Shown here piece after piece: positions 42,010 to 53,840 of a stretch of DNA of 64,000 nucleotides. The translations under genes were made by a program, and so were the position numbers. The notes below the pieces were generated by a model, which did not search any database, was not told the DNA's origin, and saw only the letters and a program-made list of their open reading frames with translations. The DNA comes from Ciona savignyi. Taxonomy: Eukaryota; Chordata; Ascidiacea; Phlebobranchia; Cionidae. Position 1 is the first letter of the stretch; every line of letters starts with the position of its first letter. The stretch is taken from contig CH003229.1 in the NCBI GenBank assembly GCA_000149265.1, positions 659,060 through 723,059 of the forward strand. Direction: 5' to 3'.

Positions 42010-42912
42010 CAGAATTGGCACAGAACACCATCCAGTATTACTGCACAACCTCACCCAGTATTGCTGTACAACCTTACTCAGCATTACCGTGCAACAACAC
42101 CCAGTATTACCGTACAACCTTACCCAGTATTGCCGTACAACCTCACCCAGTATTGCCGTACAGCCTAACCCATTATTTCCATACAACCTCACTTAGTATT
42201 GCCGTACAACCTCACTCAGTATTGTCGTACAACCTCACTCAGTATTGCCGTACAACATCACCCAGTATTGACATGTAACATCACCCAGTATTAGCGCACA
42301 ACTTCAAACAGTATTGCCGTACAACATCACACAGTATTGCATTGCAACCTCACCCAGTATTGTCATGCAACCTTACCCAGTATTGGACACAACATCTACC
42401 AGTAATGCCGTGCAACATGATCCAGTATTGCCATACAACTTCACCCAGTATTGCCGTACAACTTCACCCAGTATCGCTGCACAACCTTATCCAGTATTGC
42501 CTTGCAACCTCATCTAGTATTGCCGTATAACCTCACCAGTATTGCCGTAAAACCTCACCCAGAATTGGACACAAATTTACCCAGTATTGCCGTAAAACCT
42601 CACCCAGAATTGGACACAAATTCACCCAGTATTACTGAACAACCTCATCCAGTATTGGACACAACTTCACCCATGATTGCCGTACAACCTAACCCAGTAT
42701 TGCCGTGCAACATCACCCTGTATTGGAACACAACCACACCCAGTATTACCGTACAACCTTACCCAGTATTAGTGTATTACCGTACAACCTCACCCAATAT
42801 TGCCGTACAACATCACCCAGTATTGCCGTACAACCTTACCCAGCATTGATGTACAACCTTACCCAGCATTGATGTACAACCTCACCCTGTATTGTCATAC
42901 AACCTCACCCAT
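42010..42912. repeat. 23-bp minisatellite, about 0.9 kb
   Basis: Nearly forty units of 'cacccagtattgccgtacaa' plus 'cct', with many point variants ('gaattggacacaa', 'tgtcatgcaa'). It lies between HPD and the inverted repeat at 43 kb. Overlapping open frames are artefacts of the repeat. Confidence 0.94.
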
Positions 42913-43169
42913 AGAGATAACTCTGGCAGAAAGCGTATGAGCACTGTAAAATCAATATAACGCATAACGCTGTAGAAACCATATGACTTTTATATAAACA
43001 ATATAATCATCATCGAAAACTTATAGTAAATTTATAACCCATAAAAAAGCAATGTTATTTTACTTAAAAATATGGCCCCAATATAAAAACAACCACCATA
43101 GAAATCATCTACAAAGAAGGGTTGTTATTAAATTAGGCTGTGATAACTGCCAAACAAGGGATATTTTAT

Positions 43170-44787
43170 GTAATCTTTGGCCCCACCCAGCGACGAGCCG
43201 CATTCTTTTACAATCTTGTTTTCAAACGATATTCCAAAAATAGGAGAAACATAACGATCCCAAAACCCAACAAAATCTCGTTTTAACAGCATGTGAAGGT
43301 GTCCTTACGCTGGAGTTTAAGCATTTCCCTCCTATCTTACTCAGGACAACCATGAACAGTCTACCGCCAATTAAATGTATTTTCTTTTTAGTGTCAGCAG
43401 AGTTTATACAATAATTTAATAACTTCCGAGTAGACCGGGATATTTTGGTGACAGGATAATCTCTTCGGTCTGTACAGCTTGAATAGATATTGCCTATTCA
43501 CCAACTATTTACAGTTTGGGAGGTTAATGTATTCCCTCTAAGGTCCCGGTATTACCAGTGAATAAAAACAATTTAAATATATTTAGGCATTTTATTTTTG
43601 CCTGTAGTTTAAAGTCAAACTAGACGACAATATATATTTTACTTCGTTTTCTGTGTTTGTAGCTTTGTATCATAAATTGGCGGAGTTGTAATGAGTCAAA
43701 ATGACGTCAGTAGACATACATATGAAAATCTTTTGGTGATTTTAATCTGTTTGGGAAATACACCTTAAATGTACTGTCAACCGATTGTATTGTATTTAAT
43801 ATACGGCTTCCTTTTTTGAACAGTTATTCATTTAAGTTTCACAATCGTTGTTAAACAAACTACAACAAACTGAAATTTACCTCGTCGAAACTTGGAAATG
43901 GTACAACATACCGGTCATTTAACTTAAATTAGCATTGCGTAGTTGGATGGACTTGATTGAAATGATGATCGCTTGGTGGGTTAGTGCGTTGCCATTTAGC
44001 CAAAACGCGGTTTTTTTAAAGGTCCTGTTTCGCGTTTTTATCGCGAAAACAAAAAAAATAAACTAAACTTAGAAACTATGCCCTTGAGCACGCATTTTCA
44101 CCAGAAGCCATTCGAATGGCAATAAACTGACATGCCGTTTAACTGAATATGTATAGAACAGTCTTAAAATCATCTCGTGATAAAAAAAACATAGTTTGTA
44201 AATATAAAATGTGATAATTATCCACAGCAGACGTATCATAAGAAGTGGTTTGTTTTGACGGAAACGTTTGAAATGCCACATGCCGGTATAAGCGGAAATC
44301 TGTTCTTTGCTCTGATAGATATGTATATACAGTGATTGGATACTGACATAAGTTATTTTAAATCCCAACTAAAAGATTATCATCGTATTTAAAGATAGTT
44401 TGTTCGCATGTAAAATACGTAGCACAAGTTGTAGTTTACAATGCACTACAACAGCATATACAGCCTTTTGGCCAACTGAATAATTTAAACATTAATTTAT
44501 AACCTTTAAAATTAAAATTACACGTTTAGAACTATCAATTTGTATAATCTGACATTGCCTGGCTATTTGTTTAAAGTTAAAGTGTCTTGTATGTAACAAA
44601 ATACTTACATACGGCATAAGAGTAGTTGTTATCACGTTTATTTGTATACCAGATTAGCGTGGATCAATACCGTTATTGTGGCGATCATTCCAACAAACAA
44701 TCCCAATGTGCTTTCCAAACGCCACATGTAGTGTTGTGATTAGTTCTGGTTAGATATAATAAGAGTTGAAGTGGGATTATTTAGCAG
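43170..44787. repeat. Left arm of a large imperfect inverted repeat
   Basis: Reversed and complemented, this arm matches 45986-48195. Paired landmarks include 'gtgggattatttagcag' at the inner end with 'ctgctaaataatcccac'. 'gcctggctatttgtttaaag' near 44560 pairs with its complement near 47660, and 'aggtcccggtattacc' near 43550 pairs with its complement near 47774. This arm has an extra segment of roughly 0.9 kb (about 43575-44520) with little match in the other arm. The arm keeps the uninterrupted site where the right arm received an LTR element. Confidence 0.88.
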
Positions 44788-45025
44788 TTTCTGTTCTTTC
44801 ACATTTTCCTCAATTCAGTGTTTGCAAGAAAGCTTTCATCAGTAAACTTTTGATGCATTAGAAAAAATGTCCTTCTTCATCACGTAAATTCCCAAGTAAT
44901 TGTTTTCCTCATTTTACCGCGAAGTCGATTTTCTCTTCGAAGAAAGTCTGTTTTACCCGATTTGAGGTGCTTAAATACGCAGCGAGGCAGATAGGTTTTC
45001 ATCATACTAGATATACATCTACAAT

Positions 45026-45565
45026 ATGCAGTGCAAAGTTGTCTTTCTCCTCGTTCTTCTGGTGCAGCAGTTGGCACAGTCCGATGCCGGAGTAGGACTC
45101 GCGGTCGCGGCTGGATCAGCTTTGTTGCCCCATATCATTTCAGGAGGCGCCCCACCCGGCGCAAGCCCCTGGTCACCGTGGAAGAAGTGGAACCAACAAG
45201 CACCAAAAGAATTTAGCTTGGGTAATTATGTGCCGTGTTTTAACTTCTCTTAAACCGCATCTACTCGATCTTTAACCGAAAGATGTTGAAACCAGTTGGT
45301 AAAACTAATTTATTGTGTAATTGAAGGCAAGGCATTGCCTGAACCTAGGGATTACCGTGTACTAAACTAGAGAAACATCTTAATCATATACAACACACTG
45401 CAATAGCCCCGATAATCCGTCAGTGGGTGCGAGTTATATGATAACTCGTGCGATTTACTCTATTATGTTTTCGGTTTCGCTAAGTTAAAACATGAATAAC
45501 GTTTTGTATTTACAGAAGACATGCTGGAAATGGCAGCAATTCAATCTATCTTACAAGATGAATAA
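45026..45565 (+). CDS. Small secreted peptide precursor, two coding exons
   Basis: Exons 45026-45221 and 45516-45565, 81 residues. Residues 1-21 (MQCKVVFLLVLLVQQLAQSD, then A) are a signal peptide. The middle is glycine/alanine-rich and hydrophobic (GLAVAAGSALLPHIISGGAP), then SPWSPWKKWNQQ. The last exon, joined in phase 1, is exactly 50 bp and encodes the acidic EDMLEMAAIQSILQDE before TAA. That exon has the same length, phase and character as the last coding exon of the Arg-rich genes at 55-57 kb, which suggests a common origin. AATAAA at 45663 is a likely polyadenylation signal. The intron contains a family A SINE. The gene is centred in a large inverted repeat. Function is unknown; a defence peptide is a guess from architecture. 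Confidence 0.7.
45300..45505 (+). repeat. tRNA-derived SINE (family A), body and tail
   Basis: It contains 'aaggcaaggcattgcctgaa', 'acaacacactgcaatagccc' and 'gtgggtgcgagtt', ending in 'aaaacatgaataac'. It fills the single intron of the secreted-peptide gene. Confidence 0.7.
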
Positions 45566-46105
45566 TAACTCTTGCTTGTTAAGTCAATTGCGCCCTTGTA
45601 TGGAACTTTGTAAGGCTATGTTTTCGTGACCAAGACTTATGTATTTCCTTACTTGCAGCAATAATAAAATAAATACGACAAGGATGTTTTTTGTTTATTG
45701 CGCTGATTCTTCATTATTCGCTCGTTTTTGTCTGCTGGCACAGTTGTGAAAAATAAGGACAAGTTATTTACATATGTCTATTGCAACGTTTCACGTTTTA
45801 TTGAGGAGTGTTGACCCTCTGTGGGCGCACTTTTGGCGTTATGGATGAACGCTCTGTGTTGCTCGCGTGGCTCGACTGTGCGTCTGCGATAATACTCCGA
45901 TCCGACTTCAAGATCGAGTCCACGCTCGTTGAAAGTTGGTTAGGTTATTGTCAAACGTTGTCAATATTACACACGAATAATTACACTGCTAAATAATCCC
46001 ACTCCAACTCTTATTATATCTAACCAGAACTAATCACAACACTACATGTGGCGTTTGGAAAGCACATTGTTTGTTGGAATGATCGCCACAATAACGGTAT
46101 TGATC

Positions 46106-46401
46106 TGTGGTGATCCTATTATTTAGTCCCCTTTATTTATTACGTCACGAAATCAGTCATGCGTGTTATTCTTTGCAATGACTTTGATTATTTATTTCAT
46201 TTCAAGTTGACGCTCATGCAGTGAGGTTGTGTTTTATTAAGCTTAGTTTTATATTACGTTTTAAGTTTTACCGTTGGTAATGTGGTATTAATTCATATGT
46301 TTTATATTCTATTTGAATAAGATTTAAGGAGTTGTAAGAACTGGTTTATATGTAAGGCTGCACGGAGATCAAGATCAGCTCGCCAGTTCGCGACCCATTC
46401 A
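46106..46401 (+). repeat. 5' LTR of the young element
   Basis: 296 bp with TG...CA ends, directly followed by 'atggtgaccccgacc', a tRNA primer-binding site whose TGG pairs with the CCA end of a tRNA. Confidence 0.95.
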
Positions 46402-46469
46402 ATGGTGACCCCGACCACGTGGTTAACACGTGACCTTTAAATAACCTTGAAATATTCAAGAATCTCAGA

Positions 46470-47204
46470 ATGGTTAGAGGCCAAACACCAGTTTCTGGGG
46501 CAGGTGCGGAAGCTCGCTCGTGGCCGCATGTTACTCTCCCACAATTTTGGCCAGCAGATCCACAGCTTTGGATCTCTCTAGTAGAAGCCAACTTTAACAT
46601 AAGGGGAATAACCGAACAACGAGCAAAATTCGACTACGTCATTGCAGTGCTAGCACCCGAATACGCAGCAGAAGTTCGGGACTTAATTATTAATCCCCCA
46701 GAGGAATCTCCCTTTGATCGCCTTAAAGAGGAACTGCTGCACAACACCAACAACCAACTTATCAACCAACAACCAACTTATCAACCAACAACCAACTTAT
46801 CAACCAACAACCAACTTATCAACCAACAACCAACTTATCAACCAACAACCAACTTATCAACCAACAACCAACTTATCAACCAACAACCAACTTATCAACC
46901 AACAACCAACTTATCAACCAACAACCAACTTATCAACCAACAACCAACTTATCAACCAACAACCAACTTATCAACCAACAACCAACTTAACAACCAACTT
47001 ATCAACCAACAACATACTCAACCCACCTATCAACCAACAACATATTCAACCCACCTATCAATCAACAACATATTCAACCCACTTATCAACCAACAACACA
47101 ATCAACACACTTATCAACCAACAACACAATCAACACACCACCGACACAACCTTACAAAACCCGATCCGTACAGTAAATTTTCCATCACGTTATGCAGATT
47201 ATGA
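46470..47204 (+). pseudogene. Truncated Gag of the LTR element fused to a tandem repeat
   Basis: The first 90 or so residues are a Ty3-type Gag N-terminus: VTLPQFWPADPQLWISLVEA is followed by GITEQRAKFDYVIAVLAPEY and PPEESPFDRLKEELL. At about 46745 the frame enters a 19-bp tandem array translated as TNNQLINQQPTYQPTTNLS repeats. The rest of gag and all of pol are absent. The frame happens to stay open because the array lacks stops. It cannot supply a working capsid. Confidence 0.8.
46745..47150. repeat. 19-bp minisatellite inside the LTR element
   Basis: About fifteen perfect or near-perfect units of 'aaccaacttatcaaccaac', then looser variants containing 'catattcaaccca'. A 19-bp unit cycles through all three frames, giving a 19-residue protein period. 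Confidence 0.95.
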
Positions 47205-47265
47205 TTGCTCGTGAATTGTTTTGTACCAATTTTTAATCGTTTCGTACCTCACTGGAGGGGAGTCC

Positions 47266-47561
47266 TGTGGTGATCCTATTATTTAGTCCCCTTTATTTAT
47301 TACGTCACGAAATCAGTCATGCGTGTTATTCTTTGCAATGACTTTGATTATTTATTTCATTTCAAGTTGACGCTCATGCAGTGAGGTTGTGTTTTATTAA
47401 GCTTAGTTTTATATTACGTTTTAAGTTTTACCGTTGGTAATGTGGTATTAATTCATATGTTTTATATTCTATTTGAATAAGATTTAAGGAGTTGTAAGAA
47501 CTGGTTTATATGTAAGGCTGCACGGAGATCAAGATCAGCTCGCCAGTTCGCGACCCCTTCA
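47266..47561 (+). repeat. 3' LTR of the young element
   Basis: Same length and sequence as the 5' LTR apart from one substitution noticed. It is followed at once by the GATC target duplication. Confidence 0.95.
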
Positions 47562-47837
47562 GATCCACGCTAATCTGGTATACAAATAAACGTGATAACA
47601 ACTACTCTTATGCCGTATGTAAGTATTTTGCTACATACAAGACACTTTAACTTTAAACAAATAGCCAGGCAATGACAGATTATACATAATGATAATTCCA
47701 AACGTGTAATTTTAAAATTCCAAACGTGTAAATTTAAAACCTCAAATGAATAACTGTTTAAAAAAGGAAGGTAATACCGGGACCTTAGAGGGAATACATT
47801 AACCTTTTAAGCTTTAGATAGTTGATAAATCGGCAAT

Positions 47838-50667
47838 ATCCTTTCAAGCTGTACAGACCGAAGACATTATCCTGTCACCAAAATATCCCGGTCTACACGG
47901 AAGTTATTAAATTATTGTATAAACTCTGCTGACACTAAAAAGAAAATGAATTTATTTGGCGGTATAGACTGTTCATAGGACAACCACTTTCATCGGTTAA
48001 ATTTCTGACTGAGTAAGATACGGGGGAAATGCTTATCCTCCATCCAAAGGACACCTTCACATCTGTTGAAACGAGATTTTGTTGGGTTTTGGGATCGTTA
48101 TGTTTAAATTTATTCTATTTTGGAATATCGTTTAAAAACAAAATTGTAAGAGTATGCAGCTTGTCGCTGGGTGGAGCCAAAGATTACATTTAAATTTCTC
48201 TTGTTATGGGTCCCATTTAAAAAATTGGGACACATATTGTTTTGTTCGTTTTTTTTTCGTTTTTTTTTCGTTTTTTTTTCGTTTTTTTCTCTTTTGTTTC
48301 GTCAAACGCTTGACAGGCATGGGATATCGCCCGACATCTACAAGAAGAAATAATGGAATCGTAATGAAACTATGACATTTGTTAGAATACATGGTCTAGA
48401 TGAGCAGAAACCAAAATTTTAGGAGATAAACCCAGGGGAATTCCCCTGGGACGTTAAAAACCAAAACGGTATTTTTGTCTAAAATAATACCTTTTTGGGC
48501 ATAGCGCTTACACGACAGCTCCAATTTGAATCAGATTTGGTGAAATGTAAGTGCATTAGTAACTGATTTAATACTTAGAAGAATAAAAAAAATACCTAGG
48601 GAAATACCTTAAACAATAAGATTTTGTTCTCAAATCATGATTGTGGCAAGCACGCCATGTCGCCCCGACATCTACCAGAAGAAAAAATGGAATCGCAATC
48701 AAACTTTGGTATTTGTTAGACAACATGGTCTAGATATACAGAAACTAAAATTTTGGGTGATAAAAACAGGGAAATTCCCCCTGGGACGTTTCAAACCAAA
48801 ACGATATTTTATTTTTTTTTGATATGCAAAAACTAAAATTTTGGGTGATAAATTCAGGGGAATTCCCCTGTGGACGTTAAAAACCAAAAACGGTATTTTT
48901 TTCTAAAAAAATAGCTTTTTTTGGTCATAGCGCTTGTACGGCTGCTCCAATTTGAATCAGATTTTCTTGGATATAAGTGCATCAGTCACTAATTTAACAC
49001 TTAGAAGAAATAACAAATTACCTAGGGAAATACCTTAAAAATTGGAATTTTGTTCTCAAATCATGATTGTGACAGGCATGCCATATCGCACTGACATCTC
49101 CAACAAGGAGTCGACAAATCAGATTAAAACTTTAAGAATTGTTACATAGCATGACCCACATATGTAAAAACAGAAACCTATCTACTAAACCTAGGGGATT
49201 CCCTGAAATCATGAAAAACTAAACCGGGCTGTTTTGGCAATTTACCTTCATTATCCTTTCAAGCTGTACAGACCGAAGACATTATCCTGTCACCAAAATA
49301 TCCCGGTCTACACGGAAGTTATTAAATTATTGTATAAACTCTGCTGACACTAAAAAGAAAATGAATTTTATTTGGCGGTATAGACTGTTCATAGGACAAC
49401 CACTTTCAATCGGTTAAATTTCTGACTGAGTAAGATACGGGGGAAATGCTTATCCTCCATCCAAAGGACACCTTCACATCTGTTGAAACGAGATTTTGTT
49501 GGGTTTTGGGATCGTTATGTTTAAATTTATTCTATTTTGGAATATCGTTTAAAAACAAAATTGTAAGAGTATGCAGCTTGTCGCTGGGTGGAGCCAAAGA
49601 TTACATTTAAATTTCTCTTGTTATGGGTCCCATTTAAAAAATTGGGACACATATTGTTTTGTTCGTTTTTTTTTCGTTTTTTTTTCGTTTTTTTTTCGTT
49701 TTTTTCTCTTTTGTTTCGTCAAACGCTTGACAGGCATGGGATATCGCCCGACATCTACAAGAAGAAATAATGGAATCGTAATGAAACTATGACATTTGTT
49801 AGAATACATGGTCTAGATGAGCAGAAACCAAAATTTTAGGAGATAAACCCAGGGGAATTCCCCTGGGACGTTAAAAACCAAAACGGTATTTTTGTCTAAA
49901 ATAATACCTTTTTGGGCATAGCGCTTACACGACAGCTCCAATTTGAATCAGATTTGGTGAAATGTAAGTGCATTAGTAACTGATTTAATACTTAGAAGAA
50001 TAAAAAAAATACCTAGGGAAATACCTTAAACAATAAGATTTTGTTCTCAAATCATGATTGTGGCAAGCACGCCATGTCGCCCCGACATCTACCAGAAGAA
50101 AAAATGGAATCGCAATCAAACTTTGGTATTTGTTAGACAACATGGTCTAGATATACAGAAACTAAAATTTTGGGTGATAAAAACAGGGAAATTCCCCTGG
50201 GACGTTTCAAACCAAAACGATATTTTATTTTTTTTTGATATGCAAAAACTAAAATTTTGGGTGATAAATTCAGGGGGAATTCCCCTGGGACGTTAAAAAC
50301 CAAAACGGTATTTTTTTCTAAAAAAATAGCTTTTTTTGGTCATAGCGCTTGTACGGCTGCTCCAATTTGAATCAGATTTTCTTGGATATAAGTGCATCAG
50401 TCACTAATTTAACACTTAGAAGAAATAACAAATTACCTAGGGAAATACCTTAAAAATTGAATTTTGTTCTCAAATCATGATTGTGACAGGCATGCCATAT
50501 CGCACTGACATCTCCAACAAGGAGTCGACAAATCAGATTAAAACTTTAAGAATTGTTACATAGCATGACCCACATATGTAAAAACAGAAACCTATCTACT
50601 AAACCTAGGGGATTCCCTGAAATCATGAAAAACTAAACCGGGCTGTTTTGGCAATTTACCTTCATTT
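47838..50667. repeat. Tandem duplication, two copies of about 1.415 kb
   Basis: 47838-49252 and 49253-50667 are direct copies. Only a few one-base indels and substitutions were noticed (for example 'ttcatcggtt' against 'ttcaatcggtt'). Each copy holds the outer end of the inverted-repeat arm plus a family R element in minus orientation (about 48205-49250 and 49622-50667). Palindromes lie at 48431-48450, 48857-48868, 49848-49867 and 50274-50285. Confidence 0.95.
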
Positions 50668-50759
50668 CCCTTCAGCGCTTGAAAAAAGGGTTTAATTTAA
50701 AACATTTGTGGTGAAAATGTTCGTAAATTTAAGACGTTTATTCTTTATTTAACTACACA

Positions 50760-51949
50760 TGGAAAAGAAGTTTGGTTGGTTAATTATGGGACCCTATTAT
50801 GCTTGCAGAAACAAACTACATACTCAGTGTATAAAATACAAGTTGTGGTTAGGGACCATGTAGCATGAATATATGGCATACAACATGTGGTTTACAAATA
50901 GTGGTGGTTAAATACGTGTTTGACACTCTCTAGTTTGCTGTTATATTTGAACGTTATATTTGATTAGCTCTTTCTCCGGCATTTTTTATGGATCAAAGAG
51001 ATCCAGCTAATTAATTACCCGTATTATGTGTCCTTCCTATCAAAAAGGACTTCTACTATGCACCGTTAATTCATAGTTGGGTAATTAGTGTTTGAGGGGA
51101 ACCTAATAAGTATTTCAAGAGGATGTGAAATTATTCAAGGATCAAACCCTAAATATAAGGTTTTGTTTGGGTGTTAGGACAATAAAACCCTGTGAATTTA
51201 TTTAATTAAAAAAAGAGGAACGGACAAATAGCAATACGTATCCCGTTTTCAAAGGGGTCGAGTCATAACTTGTAATGGAGGCCACTACGGCCAAAAATTT
51301 CTCAAGTTTAAATTTTGACAAATAATCTGAGCGTAATGACCCACAATCACTTCGCAACGGTATTTGGCAGTTACTTTGGTTTTAATCGATGTCTTCGAAT
51401 CAGGTTACCACTTTTGACAATTTTACCTTAATTAAGCAGCCAGTATTTCACGTGTGTAGGAAATTTTCTGCAATAAAACCTGAACTTCAGGTTTCACACC
51501 ATATGTTTGATAAAAAATATACTTTCCTCATTTGTGTATATATATATATGTATAAAATGTAATGTAGAATGTAAATTAAAAATATTAGTGGTTAACACTT
51601 GACGTTTTTGTGTTTATTTTCTTTTAATTTTCGTAGTACCAGGCCTGTCCGTTATTTTCTATAGAAATGCCACGCAGGTTTTACACGTTAACCCAACTCG
51701 GATATATTTGTTTGCATAGAAAAAGACAATATAATGCCGTTCAGCATAAATTTCAAAGCTGCTAAAAGAATTGTGGCGAAAAAGTATTAATTTAACAAAG
51801 CTCTTTTTTAAAAAGTTGTGTGTTTGAAACCACGGAGTGTCAATCATGTTTACCATACCACTATTTAACAAAACCATTTTGACTGTATGCTATGTTACTG
51901 CATGCATAAACTTCCCTGGATATACCCAATCACCCTTGGCATATCTAAA
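50760..51949. other. AT-rich sequence without recognised genes
   Basis: No exon, SINE or tandem array stands out. A short (TA)n run lies at about 51540, and an A-rich 'aaaaaaagaggaacggacaa' stretch near 51210 recalls the end of family R. Confidence 0.5.
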
Positions 51950-52760
51950 AAATGGTATATTTTTCTTTTTTTTTCGTTCAACGGTTGACAGGCATAGCTT
52001 GTGGCTCTAACTTCTACCAGAAGGTGTAATGGAATCGTAATAAAACTTTCATTTGTTAGACAACACGGTCTAGATATGCAGAAACCAAATTTTTTTGGGG
52101 GAATATACCCAAGGGAATTCCCCTGGGAGGCAAAAAACAAAACGGTATTTTTGTTTAAAAAAATAGCTTTTTTGGGCATAGCGCTCGAACCGCTACTCTA
52201 ATTTTAATTAGATTTGGTAAAATGTAAGTTCATTAGCCACTGATGTAACACTTAAAAGAATTAAAAAAATCAATTAGGAAAATAACCTAAAAATAAGATT
52301 TTGTTTTCAAATCATGATTGTGACAGGCATGGCTTGTGGCTCCGACATCTACAAAAAGGGTAATGAAATCGCAGTTAAACTTTGTCATTAGTTAGACAGC
52401 ATGGTCTAGATATGCAGAAACCAAAATTTTAGGTAATATCCCAGGGAAATTCCCCTAGGAGGAGAAAAACCAAAACGGTATATTTTTCGCCAAAGCGAAA
52501 TTAAAACTGTTTGTTAGATAATCTAATCTAACTTTGATAACATAACTTAGATATGTAAAAACAGAAATTAATGAACTAAGCCCAGCGGAATTCTCCGAAA
52601 TAATGAAAAACTCAATCGGACTATTTTGGGAATTTACCTTCATTTTACTATAGTGCTTGACAAGAGGCTTAAATGTATAACATTTGTGGTAAAATGTTCG
52701 TAAATCTAACACGCTTATTCTTATTTTAACTACACATGGAAAAGAAGTTAGCTTTATAAC
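51950..52760 (-). repeat. Dispersed palindrome-bearing repeat (family R), reverse
   Basis: Two units on the minus strand, with 'cgttgacaggcatagcttgt' near 51980 and 'gtgacaggcatggcttgtgg' near 52319. GGGAATTCCCC lies at 52113-52123 and a variant GGGAAATTCCCC near 52444. Confidence 0.78.
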
Positions 52761-52859
52761 ATTTCATCACATATGTTATAAATTGAAGCATGTTGTTAAG
52801 TAATCGCTGTCGTGACGATGCAGCCGCTGCTTAAGCGCGGTGCTTAAAAAAAGCTAAAC

Positions 52860-53000
52860 TACAAAAAATACAGTTATTGTTTTTGTGCAATTTTATTACT
52901 GCTTCTGGTGATGTCGAGCATGCCATGCTTACCAAGAGTTTGACGTCAAAAAGTCGAAAAAACACAAAAATATGGGTCCCATTTGAAAAAATTGCATGAA
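52860..53000 (+). repeat. Fragment of family R
   Basis: It carries 'tggtgatgtcgagcatgcca' and 'tatgggtcccatttg', the terminal part of the family in plus orientation. Confidence 0.6.
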
Positions 53001-53164
53001 AAAACGAATGGGCTCATTAGTTGACAAACCAAACTTGTTTACTTTGTTTAGTTAAAACATATATACTTTCGTTAGATTCGTACATGCCTAGACCTTTCTG
53101 TAATAGCTTTGTTTCTGTAGAAATAAGTTTGGTACTACAAAACTAGAAATACCAAGACCGAAAA

Positions 53165-53840
53165 AAGTAATATACTATTATTTCGGCATTTTATATTCCA
53201 AAACATAATAGCGTCCAATATAATTGCTTATATCTAAATTAATTTTTCATAAGTTTTTTTTTTAATAAAGATGTTAGAAAGCTTAAAAAAATAATTAATT
53301 TGAAGAAATAACCAACATTTTTTATTTTAAAAATTCAACCAAAAGAATATTTTTTAATAAACGTATAATAGAGGTGTCTGGACCGTACAAAAGGAGTTTT
53401 TGAATCACATTAAATGTCTAGATTTGTTAGCCAACATGATATAGATATGTCGAAACCCAAAATAAAAATCAATTTATTTTTTTGGGGTCATTGATGGGAA
53501 TCATAATGTCCAACTTATTAGCTCAACTGTAAATTAATTGTGAATGCCGTTTGTCCTCTTACCACAATTGTTAAAAATGTGAATTTATAAAAATTACTTG
53601 AAAAAATTTCCAAAATTTTGGAGGTGTATTTTTCATGAAAAGTATGTAAGATATGTCTTGTCTGTCCAAGATCGTCTAGAACAAGCATTCAGCTTAAACT
53701 AAACTTTTACAGAAAGTAGTATCATTTTTAGTAGTTTTTTAGTAGCTATCATGACATTGATAAATTAAAACCCAAAATAACGGTTTTACTCCAGAAGAAT
53801 TCCCTATAATCGTAAAGCACTGACACACATTACACAATTT
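53165..53840 (+). repeat. Repeat C, intact copy (empty site of a hAT-like element)
   Basis: It shares 'tattatttcggcattttata', 'aacatgatatagatatgtcg', 'aacccaaaat', 'gtccgagatcgtc'-type and 'acaagcattca' blocks with 57660-58940. Here the site 'cgtctagaacaagcattc' is uninterrupted; in the other copy a hAT-like element sits there. Confidence 0.78.

Larger units (their letters stand above)
46106..47561 (+). mobile_element. Young non-autonomous LTR retrotransposon
   Basis: LTRs 46106-46401 and 47266-47561, both 296 bp, TGTGGTGATCC...CCATTCA/CCCTTCA, with one difference seen near the 3' end. GATC is duplicated at 46102-46105 and 47562-47565. A primer-binding site 'tggtgaccccgacc' follows the 5' LTR and a purine tract 'ggaggggag' precedes the 3' LTR. 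The interior holds only a gag N-terminus and a 19-bp tandem repeat. The left arm of the inverted repeat shows the same site unoccupied. Confidence 0.95.
45986..48195. repeat. Right arm of the large inverted repeat, split by an LTR element
   Basis: It matches the left arm in inverse orientation at 45986-46105 and again from 47562 to about 48195. The gap is the LTR element at 46106-47561. Beyond 48195 the match stops where a family R repeat begins. Part of this arm (from 47838) is repeated again at 49253. Confidence 0.88.

Noticed and set aside
41968-42849. Several overlapping open frames rich in Pro, Tyr and Thr
   Set aside because: They are translations of the 23-bp minisatellite in three frames, with no signal, start context or homology.
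48154-49792. Phe-rich open frames occurring twice
   Set aside because: They are T-rich translations of the family R repeat, duplicated with the 1.4-kb tandem copy.
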